Positions 17,141 through 24,182 of a stretch of 64,000 bases of DNA are shown in pieces (the first letter of the stretch is position 1; the number at the start of each line of letters is the position of its first letter). Below the pieces are notes generated by a model that saw only the letters and a program-made list of their open reading frames with translations, did no database searches and had not been told where the DNA came from. The stretch spans positions 3,543 to 67,542 of the forward strand of contig RXJG01000003.1 of the NCBI GenBank assembly GCA_003963365.1, given 5' to 3'. The DNA is from Sphingobacteriales bacterium (GTDB taxonomy: Bacteria > Bacteroidota > Bacteroidia > Chitinophagales > Chitinophagaceae). A program made the position numbers and the translations under genes.

Positions 17141-18229
17141 TTATTTTAATGAATTCCCATAACCAATCATCAGCACTGATATAATCATGATGATAATGCC
17201 GATGACGATGGTTAATACTGTTTTCCTGTTTACTCCTTTCCATTCTTTCAATACTAATCCCCACATATTGGCTACTAAAATGATAAATGCCATATGTAAT
17301 ATCCATGAGCTTGGTCCGTTACCGAGTTTGCTTTCTCCCATTCCATAGAAAAAGAATTGAAGAAACCAGGTGGTACCGGCCAATGCTGAGAAAAGATAGT
17401 TGTTGAATAATGGAGTTTTTTTGTTGGTATAATCACCAAAGGTTTTGTTGCGGGCATTTAAAATCATACACCAGATGAAGTTGGTGGTTAATCCACCCCA
17501 TAACACCACCACATAGGTAACATTGTTCTGGTATAAAAATTCTCCTTCGTTAGGATTGGCTGCTTTCCATAATTCATTCGCTATTGCTGCCATTGGTTTA
17601 CCTGCCTCTAATCCAAAATTGAAACAGGCACTTAACACACCTGAAACAATCGCCACAAACATTCCCAATCCAAATTTATATTCAGTGGCTGCATCTGTAC
17701 CATGTGCATCAGTAGCACCGGATGAAACTTGTTTCTCTTTCATCATTCCTGCTTTGCCGCAAATGATGATACCGATTACGCAAACAATCAATCCGGCCAG
17801 CACCGTTAGTCCCCATTGAGAATTTAACAGCATAGAAAAAGTATCCTTACCTTCTTTGGGAAAGAAATTATAATAGATGGATGGAATGAGGGAACCAAAC
17901 ACCATGCATAATCCAAGAATGATGCTGCTGCCCAAAGAAACACCGAGGTAACGAACACCCAATCCATAAGTCAACCCACCAATTCCCCATAATACTCCAA
18001 ACAAATAGGCTAAGCCGATCGTAGACGTAGCTGTATGTTTGATGATATCAGCAAAACCGGGAATGGTAAGATAAGCAGCTAATGGCGGAACAATTAACCA
18101 GGAGAAGATACCGCCTACAATCCAGAAACTTTCCCAGTGCCAGCCTTTTACTTTTTTATACGGCATATAAAAACTGCCGGAAGCAAAACCGCCTATGAAA
18201 TGAAATATAACTCCTAATATAGCCTGCAT
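17141..18229 (-). CDS. rhaT: L-rhamnose-proton symporter RhaT
   Basis: This 362-residue polytopic inner-membrane protein has about ten hydrophobic helices. RhaT-like segments include GGFASGSFYMPYKKVKGWHWE at the N-terminus, GIGGLTYGLGVRYLGVSLG, and WFLQFFFYGMGESKLG near the C-terminus. It imports L-rhamnose with protons. It is the first gene of the operon, so the operon promoter should lie within 18230-18317, but I found no good TAnnTTTG box there. No dedicated rhamnose regulator (AraC or DeoR type) lies beside it. Confidence 0.93.
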   Translation of the reverse strand: MQAILGVIFHFIGGFASGSFYMPYKKVKGWHWESFWIVGGIFSWLIVPPLAAYLTIPGFADIIKHTATSTIGLAYLFGVLWGIGGLTYGLGVRYLGVSLGSSIILGLCMVFGSLIPSIYYNFFPKEGKDTFSMLLNSQWGLTVLAGLIVCVIGIIICGKAGMMKEKQVSSGATDAHGTDAATEYKFGLGMFVAIVSGVLSACFNFGLEAGKPMAAIANELWKAANPNEGEFLYQNNVTYVVVLWGGLTTNFIWCMILNARNKTFGDYTNKKTPLFNNYLFSALAGTTWFLQFFFYGMGESKLGNGPSSWILHMAFIILVANMWGLVLKEWKGVNRKTVLTIVIGIIIMIISVLMIGYGNSLK

Positions 18230-18317
18230 CGAATGTTTATTTTATAGCAATTACCGGTTGTAAAATTTGCAACTTATCCTTGCCCCCGTCATATACTGTC
18301 GGTCTAATTTAAGAATT

Positions 18318-18722
18318 TTATTTCCGGCTAACAGATACCAGTTTCACAGGCCCCAACAGCCCTGATGGCTACAAAGGTGAATTGGCCTGGTAAAAAGGCA
18401 TGGTTGTATATGTAATTTTATTGGTAACATTTGGTTGCGCATCTCCAATCAACCGGTTCACCCATAAGTTGGTCACTTTTATTTCCAGTTTATTATTACC
18501 GGGTTTTAATGCACCACTTATATTTACACGGAATGGTTTTTTCCAGAGAACACCTGATGATTTTCCGTTTACAATTACTTCTGCTAAATTTTTTACATCG
18601 CTTAAAGTTAGCCACAACTCAGCATCTTTGGCAAACCAATCAGCTGAAGCAGTGGCTTTTTTCACCGATAACAAACCCGTAAAAGGGGATGCACCATGTA
18701 ATGTTGTAAAAGCAGATAAATA
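18318..18722 (-). pseudogene. C-terminal remnant of a GH106-type alpha-L-rhamnosidase, with in-frame amber stop
   Basis: The open minus frame reads from about 18722 to a TAG at 18369-18371. It encodes a jelly-roll C-terminal domain: AELWLTLSDVKNLAEVIVNG, GVLWKKPFRVNI, LEIKVTNLWVNRLIGDAQP and TYTTMPFYQANSPL. The same frame continues past the TAG as PSGLLGPVKLVSVSRK to a TAA at 18318, which is the normal end of this family (SPLLPSGLLGPV type). The catalytic part is absent and a stop lies at 18723-18725. It is a decayed second rhamnosidase just upstream of the rhamnose operon. Confidence 0.8.
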
Positions 18723-18810
18723 CTAGCCGAATGTGGTATCACATAACGGAAAACAAATTTTAACGGATGAAGATATGGTGAATGCAGGAGCTAAAGTGAA
18801 GATTGACTAA
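18723..18810 (+). other. Possible 28-codon protein tail, unrecognised
   Basis: After an in-frame TAG at 18723, the plus strand reads PNVVSHNGKQILTDEDMV and then NAGAKVKID before a TAA. The composition looks protein-like and ends shortly before the inverted repeat at 18821. I do not recognise the family. It could be the tail of another deleted gene, or chance. Confidence 0.2.
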
Positions 18811-18820
18811 AACAACAAAA

Positions 18821-18916
18821 TAATGAATATCGAACAAGGAATAATGAATAACCAATAAAAGAATATTGGTCGTATTCATCATTCCTTGTTCGATATTCCT
18901 TATTCATTATTCATCA
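18821..18916. repeat. Word-built intergenic inverted repeat A
   Basis: The left arm 18821-18855 and right arm 18864-18916 are nearly perfect complements sharing ATATCGAACAAGGAAT. Around this core are repeats of the words AATGAAT, GATGAAT and AAGGAAT. The apex is an inner hairpin ACCAATA/TATTGGT. It has the same architecture as repeats B, C and D, but with different words. Confidence 0.75.
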
Positions 18917-18948
18917 TTGCATTTTTAAACGACACTATTCCTGAAGAT

Positions 18949-18990
18949 AAAAATATGGCCCAGCTTTCATCTTTGCAGCTGAGCCATATA
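18949..18990 (-). terminator. Terminator of the glycogen-binding protein gene
   Basis: ATATGGC and GCCATAT form an outer stem and CAGCT/AGCTG an inner one, with single mismatches between them. On the minus strand this is followed by ATTTTTATC. It lies about 35 bp downstream of the stop at 19023. Confidence 0.7.
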
Positions 18991-19022
18991 TCATCTCAAT
19001 ATTTCTTATTAATCCATGTATG

Positions 19023-19322
19023 CTAGTGAATCATCAGAATGCTGTTCCATCCGTTAAAACCATCCGGTTCACGAACAGGGTTGTCCACATCTTCCACCCA
19101 CATCTTGTCATCAATAAAAAATTTGTACTTGTAGTTTCCTTTGGGTAACAATGGAATTTCTATCTTCCACATACCATCTTCACCCGGTTCCATCAGTAAT
19201 ACATCCTGTGCCCAGTGATTAAAACTTCCTGACAGTGAAATTTGATTGGCACAGCCATTTTGGATAAAGAATTCGATGGTTTTTCTTTTGTCATCAATGT
19301 GTGGCGAATCGTACGGCTTCAT
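19023..19322 (-). CDS. Stand-alone glycogen-binding (CBM48/AMPK-type) protein
   Basis: This 99-residue protein is almost entirely one E-set carbohydrate-binding domain. Key features are VSLSGSFNHW-like LSGSFNHWAQDV, the GMWKIEIPLLPKGNYKYKFFID beta pair, and WVEDVDNPVREPDGFNGWNS. The aromatic residues W29-type and YKYKF match glycogen-binding modules of isoamylase and AMPK-beta. There is no signal peptide or catalytic domain. Neighbouring debranching and glucosidase genes at 22-27 kb suggest it acts on intracellular glycogen or another alpha-glucan (inference). Confidence 0.85.
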   Translation of the reverse strand: MKPYDSPHIDDKRKTIEFFIQNGCANQISLSGSFNHWAQDVLLMEPGEDGMWKIEIPLLPKGNYKYKFFIDDKMWVEDVDNPVREPDGFNGWNSILMIH

Positions 19323-19336
19323 GATGGCCTCCTTTT

Positions 19337-20204
19337 TTAAAGTTTTAGCAATGCTATTTTAGGTTGGATATACCCATAACCTTGCTGTTCCACAGGAATA
19401 CCGGATATTCGTTTGGCACTGTTGAAAAGTGCCCGCCTTATTTGCCGTGGTGTTAATAAAGGTTGCGCCTGTAACAGTTGTGCAATAACTTCACTCACTA
19501 TCGGCGCAGCAAAAGAAGCTCCATCCACATGCATGTATGCGACTGTAAAGAACTTGGTTGTTTGAATTTGGCTTATGATTTGGGAACGAAGAAAAGTTAC
19601 GCCATTTGTTTTATAAAAATCATGATTTATTCCCGTTTTTTTCAACAAATCAGGGTTAATAAATTGTAAATCGTCGTCACTCATCGCTACCAGTTCGTGT
19701 AAAATCTCTGCTGTTGTTTTTTCCGGAATGCCTGGCAAAATCGGAGCGGCAATCCAGATGTCATTCGCCACCACTTCTGCTTTATTCAATCTATCCGTAG
19801 TTATACCGGGCTGGAATGATAGGGCATCAAAGGATTTCCCAGCCAGTTACCATCATCTATGCCACCAATAGCAATTACAGTGGGTGAATTAGCCCGTGGT
19901 CTTTCAATACCCATTCCAGTGCTTTGGCAATATTCTCCGTGATGATGTGCCCTTCGGCATTCATTACTTTTAACAACACAAGCACAGCATCCGGCGCTAA
20001 GCCTTTGTACAAACCTTTACGCTTATACCCGTCGCCAGCACATACTACTGTCGTCATCGTTCCATGCCAGCTTTCTTTATGTGGCTGCATAAAGTATGTG
20101 CTGTTTTGTTTGGGATTGGTGATGTCAATTACTTTTCGCACCCCGTTGGAGGTAGCGATAATATCATTGTGCAAATAAAATCGACATTTATCCTTTGTAA
20201 TCAT
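19337..20204 (-). pseudogene. Subtilisin-like (S8) peptidase remnant with two frameshifts
   Basis: The minus strand encodes an S8 domain in three frames. Frame one (20204 to about 19894) has the catalytic-His motif WHGTMTTVVCAGDG. One lost base in the G-run near 19893-19895 moves to a frame reading ANSPTVIAIGGIDDGNW. A second lost base near 19806 moves to ITTDRLNKAEVVANDIW and on to DGASFAAPIVSEV, the catalytic-Ser motif. The N-terminal part with the catalytic Asp is missing; a TGA lies in frame at 20274. It lies 14 bp upstream of the glycogen-binding gene. The alternative is sequencing error in two homopolymers, but the missing Asp region still argues for decay. Confidence 0.8.
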
Positions 20205-20250
20205 TCTTTCCTCAACGCCTATCTTTGCCGCCTGTTTCAGCTTGCCAGCA

Positions 20251-22038
20251 ATGAAGTGGATTAAACATTTATATCAATCTGTTACGCATTACCTGCGCAT
20301 TCACTTTAACAGGGTACAATACATCATGTTTGTGGCCACAGTGGCAGGGTTGGTATCGGGTCTTATAGCAATACTGCTAAAAACACTGGTTCACTACTTG
20401 CAGCACTGGATTAAAGAAATACCGGTGTCCCGGCTCTCCTATTTGTTATTTCCACTGGTTGGTTTACTGGTTACTGTTTTTATCATCAGAAAATTCTTTG
20501 GTGGTGAAATAGAAAAAGGAATTGCAATGGTATTAAAAGCTATTGCAAGAAAATCATCTTTCATTCCCTTAAAACACACCTGGCTGCATGTTATTACCAG
20601 TTCGGTAACAGTGGGTGCTGGTGGTTCCGTTGGATTGGAAGCTCCCATCGTAGCAACCGGTTCTGCTGTTGGTTCTAACATTGCCCGTATCAGTGATTTT
20701 AATTATCGTGAAAGAACATTGCTGATTGCCTGTGGTGCAGCTGCCGGTATTGCTGCCGTATTTAATGCACCAATTGCCGGAGTAATATTTGCCATTGAAG
20801 TTTTACTGACTGAAACTGTTGTGAGTTATTTTATTCCATTAATCATTTCGTCAGTTGCCGGGGCATTATGTTCTAAAATTATTTTACAGGAATCAATACT
20901 CTTCAACTTCACTTTAAAACAAAGCTTCGATTACCACAATGTTCCGTTCTATTTATTATTGGGCATCCTCGCTGGTTTTATTTCATTGTATTATGCAAGA
21001 GTATTTAAAGGGATTGAAGGCCGGATTCATCACTGGAAAATAAACGCATACATAAAAGCAATTATTGGAGGTATTCTGTTATTATCTATTTACTTTGTAT
21101 TCAGTCCGCTTTTTGGCGAAGGCTATGATGTGGTTAAAAAATTAGCGAACGATACTTATACGCATTTTAGTGATAACAGTATGCTCTTTTCACATTTTAA
21201 CGGCGAAACTGCCATTATACTTTTTACAGCTTGTATTGTTTTATTAAAACCGGTTGCAGCAGCTATCACCATTGGCAGTGGCGGAAACGGTGGCAACTTT
21301 GCTCCTTCTTTATTTACAGGTTCTTTTCTTGGCTTTTTCTTTAGCAAACTCATTAACTCCACGCCATGGATAAAAATTCCCATTGGTAATTTTAGTTTGG
21401 TTGGCATGGCTGGTGTGTTGAGTGGTGTAATGTATTGTCCACTTACTGCTGTATTTCTTATTGCAGAAATCACCAATGGATATGAACTCATCATTCCGCT
21501 GATGATTGTTTCTTCGGTCTCCTATTTTATTGTTAAGCATTATGAACCTTACTCCATGGATTTAAAAAAGCTGGCGATGGAAGGCCAGGTATTCACCCAT
21601 AAAAAAGATCACAATATTCTTACGTCTATTAAAGTAGAAGATATTGTGCAGGACGATTACCCGGTGATACAAGCCAATAAAAAATTGATTGACCTGGTGG
21701 AGATTTTAAAAAGTTCCGAAAAAAATATTTTTGCAGTCACCAATCACAAAGACCAGTTTATTGCCATAATTGAATTAAATGATATCAAAAAACAATTGTT
21801 TGAAACGGAAAATTTCCATAAAATATCCATTCGTCAATTGAGTAAAAAACCTGCCGGTATTATTTATGAGGGAGAAGATATGAAATCGGTAATGGAAAAA
21901 TTTGACGTGTCGCACAGCTGGTATCTTCCTGTGCTGGATAAGCAAAGAAATTTTAAAGGGTTCATTTCGAAAACTAAACTCTTTAATAAGTACCGTGAAA
22001 TACTTTCTTCACAGGGAGATTTGTATGAAGAAAAATAA
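20251..22038 (+). CDS. ClC-family chloride channel/antiporter with CBS pair
   Basis: This 595-residue membrane protein has the ClC selectivity-filter segments GAGGSVGLEAPIVATG and GSGGNGGNFAPSLFTG, and ten or more hydrophobic helices. From about residue 455 there is a cytoplasmic pair of CBS domains (VEDIVQDDYPVIQANKKL and IYEGEDMKSVMEKF). The position of the gating/proton glutamate is kept as GLEAP. ATG at 20251 is preferred over an upstream TTG at 20242. It is divergent from the S8 remnant, whose 5' end lies only 46 bp away, so this junction may have cut the old peptidase gene. Confidence 0.92.
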   Translation: MKWIKHLYQSVTHYLRIHFNRVQYIMFVATVAGLVSGLIAILLKTLVHYLQHWIKEIPVSRLSYLLFPLVGLLVTVFIIRKFFGGEIEKGIAMVLKAIARKSSFIPLKHTWLHVITSSVTVGAGGSVGLEAPIVATGSAVGSNIARISDFNYRERTLLIACGAAAGIAAVFNAPIAGVIFAIEVLLTETVVSYFIPLIISSVAGALCSKIILQESILFNFTLKQSFDYHNVPFYLLLGILAGFISLYYARVFKGIEGRIHHWKINAYIKAIIGGILLLSIYFVFSPLFGEGYDVVKKLANDTYTHFSDNSMLFSHFNGETAIILFTACIVLLKPVAAAITIGSGGNGGNFAPSLFTGSFLGFFFSKLINSTPWIKIPIGNFSLVGMAGVLSGVMYCPLTAVFLIAEITNGYELIIPLMIVSSVSYFIVKHYEPYSMDLKKLAMEGQVFTHKKDHNILTSIKVEDIVQDDYPVIQANKKLIDLVEILKSSEKNIFAVTNHKDQFIAIIELNDIKKQLFETENFHKISIRQLSKKPAGIIYEGEDMKSVMEKFDVSHSWYLPVLDKQRNFKGFISKTKLFNKYREILSSQGDLYEEK

Positions 22039-22056
22039 AAAGCTATCAGTTATGCT

Positions 22057-24087
22057 TCAGCTTTTCTTTTTACCGGCAGGCTTTATTTCTCCTGTTTCAT
22101 ACAATTCATAATCCATCATCACTCTCAATATTTCTGCCACACCCCATGCCTGCGCCACACAACCTTTTGGAAGATGCGGTGCATCAGCATCAAATATTTC
22201 TGAAACAGAACCAATACATCCCTCATTTAAATGATAAGCAAAGTTCTCAATAACTTTTCTTGCGTTCTTTTTTGCGCCTTTTGCATTCAGCTTTATGATT
22301 GCATCCACATAAGCCCCCAGCAACCAGCTCCAAACAGTTCCTTCATGATAGGCAGCATCACGATGCCATTGGTCGCCACCATAATGATGTGCATAATGAA
22401 TATCTGATTGGGGCAAGGTTCTTAAACCAACCGGTGTATACAATTCATCTTTAACAATAGTTAAGATGGATTTTATTTTCTTTTTACCATCAATCAATCC
22501 AAATGGCAGACTAATGGCAAAAAGTTGATTCGGTCTTAATTCATTAACAGCGTTTCCGTTCTCATCAATATTATCGTACAAGTAATTATTCTTTTCATTC
22601 CAGTACTTTACATTAAACTGCTGCTTTACATACTCAGCACTTTCATTTAACCGGACAGCATCTTTCTTTTGTTTGTTTAATCTAAGTAATTCTGCAAATA
22701 TTTTTAATGCATTATACCATAACGCCTGAATCTCTACTGGCTTGCCCATACGAGGCGTAACCACCCATGTTCCTATCCTGGCATCCATCCAGGTTAATTG
22801 CTGTCCGGCTTCGCCACTGTACAACAAACCATCTTTATCTGCATGAATATTATAACGTGTGCCTTTATAATGCCAGTCAATTATATCTTTTAATACCGGA
22901 AGAATTTCATTCAGCACAAAATCTTTATCACCAGTTGCCTGCAAATATTTATAGACAGCAACAAAGTACCACAGTGTTCCATCCACATTATTATATTCAG
23001 GTGGTTCATTATTATCCTGGAAACGATTGGGCAACATTCCCATGCTTACACTCTTTGCAAATGCATTAATAATTTTCTTTGCATCTTTAAAGCGACGGGT
23101 ACTTAATGTTAAGCCGGGCAATGAAATCATGGTATCTCTTCCCCAATCTGTAAACCAGTGATAACCGGCGATAACTGTTTTTAAATCTTCTCCACGTTTT
23201 ACAATGAACTGGTCGGCAGCCTGTATTAACTGTTGTAACGTTTCATCTGCCGGAATATCTTTTACCAATTCTCTTTTTCGCATTTCTTCCTTCAACAGTA
23301 ATTCTTTCGCCTCCCTTCCCGCCGGGTTTTCAGTTGAAATAATAATACCCAATGAATCGCCTTCCTTTAACTCTACAGAAAATATTCCATGGTTAAATAA
23401 ATCTTCTGTATAATCCAGTCCACGATCTTCTTCCACTGAGTATTTAAAATTAATGAACCATCGTGGTGTATGCTGGTAAGTTGCACTGGGCACACTGATA
23501 TAGAAGTTTAAATTTCCATCGGGGCTGTTATGAAAAATGCTATTGTCAAATTCCACATCCCAATGAATTTGCGGACCTGCATGTTCTAATGAATGGTAAC
23601 CTCTTGCTGCTATCAACGGCAATAACTCTACAGTAAATACTGAAGGAGCTTTTAATACATCATATATTATCACCACGGTGTTTTCATTATGAACCATCGA
23701 AATGGTTTTCTTTAATTGAATTCCGTTTACGTTATAGATCCATTGGGGAAACAAATCTTTTGTAAAACTTTCCAGGTAATAATGATCATTGGGATGAATC
23801 ACATCTCCATCATACAAATTGCAACCCAACTCTGTTCGTACTCCATCTGCAATGATGGTTTCATCTAATTTGCTGAGCAAAACAGTTCTTTCAGCCGGAG
23901 GGTTGGTGGCGGCTACCAGCAAACCATGATACCTTCTTGTATGTGCTCCAATAATAGTTGAACCACTCCATCCACCTAAACCATTTGTCTCCAACCATTC
24001 ATATTGAGTGGCCTCTTTAAAATTCCGGAGAACCGCTTTATCTTTTTTGAGTTGCATAAATTTTATTTTGTGAGAGTGGATGGTCAA
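22057..24087 (-). CDS. Glycogen debranching enzyme (amylo-alpha-1,6-glucosidase, GDE-type)
   Basis: This 676-residue protein has an N-terminal GDE_N domain (EWLETNGLGGWSGSTIIGAHTRRYHGLLVA) and a C-terminal (alpha/alpha)6 GDE_C domain. Conserved catalytic-domain segments are WFTDWGRDTMISLPGL, NVDGTLWYF, HEGTVWSWLLGAYVDA and GSVSEIFDADAPHLPKGC. The family hydrolyses alpha-1,6 branches of glycogen-type glucans in the cytoplasm, and no signal peptide is seen. It is the last gene of an SDR to GH63-like to GDE series, separated from the preceding gene by 95 bp filled by repeat B. It is convergent with the ClC gene, 18 bp away. Confidence 0.9.
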   Translation of the reverse strand: MTIHSHKIKFMQLKKDKAVLRNFKEATQYEWLETNGLGGWSGSTIIGAHTRRYHGLLVAATNPPAERTVLLSKLDETIIADGVRTELGCNLYDGDVIHPNDHYYLESFTKDLFPQWIYNVNGIQLKKTISMVHNENTVVIIYDVLKAPSVFTVELLPLIAARGYHSLEHAGPQIHWDVEFDNSIFHNSPDGNLNFYISVPSATYQHTPRWFINFKYSVEEDRGLDYTEDLFNHGIFSVELKEGDSLGIIISTENPAGREAKELLLKEEMRKRELVKDIPADETLQQLIQAADQFIVKRGEDLKTVIAGYHWFTDWGRDTMISLPGLTLSTRRFKDAKKIINAFAKSVSMGMLPNRFQDNNEPPEYNNVDGTLWYFVAVYKYLQATGDKDFVLNEILPVLKDIIDWHYKGTRYNIHADKDGLLYSGEAGQQLTWMDARIGTWVVTPRMGKPVEIQALWYNALKIFAELLRLNKQKKDAVRLNESAEYVKQQFNVKYWNEKNNYLYDNIDENGNAVNELRPNQLFAISLPFGLIDGKKKIKSILTIVKDELYTPVGLRTLPQSDIHYAHHYGGDQWHRDAAYHEGTVWSWLLGAYVDAIIKLNAKGAKKNARKVIENFAYHLNEGCIGSVSEIFDADAPHLPKGCVAQAWGVAEILRVMMDYELYETGEIKPAGKKKS

Positions 24088-24175
24088 TGGTCAAGAGTGA
24101 ATGGTCAATAATTAGTTCTGCCTTTTTGCAGTTATTCACCATTGACCATTCACTATTGACCATTCACTATTGCCC
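24075..24175. repeat. Word-built intergenic inverted repeat B
   Basis: The left arm (24075-24112) is made of the words ATGGTCA and AGTGAATGGTCAATA. The right arm (24131-24175) is made of their complements, TTGACCATTCACTA repeated. At the apex is an inner hairpin TGCC/GGCA type (CTGCCTTTTTGCAG). It fills the gap between two same-strand genes. Confidence 0.75.
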
Positions 24176-24182
24176 ATACTGA

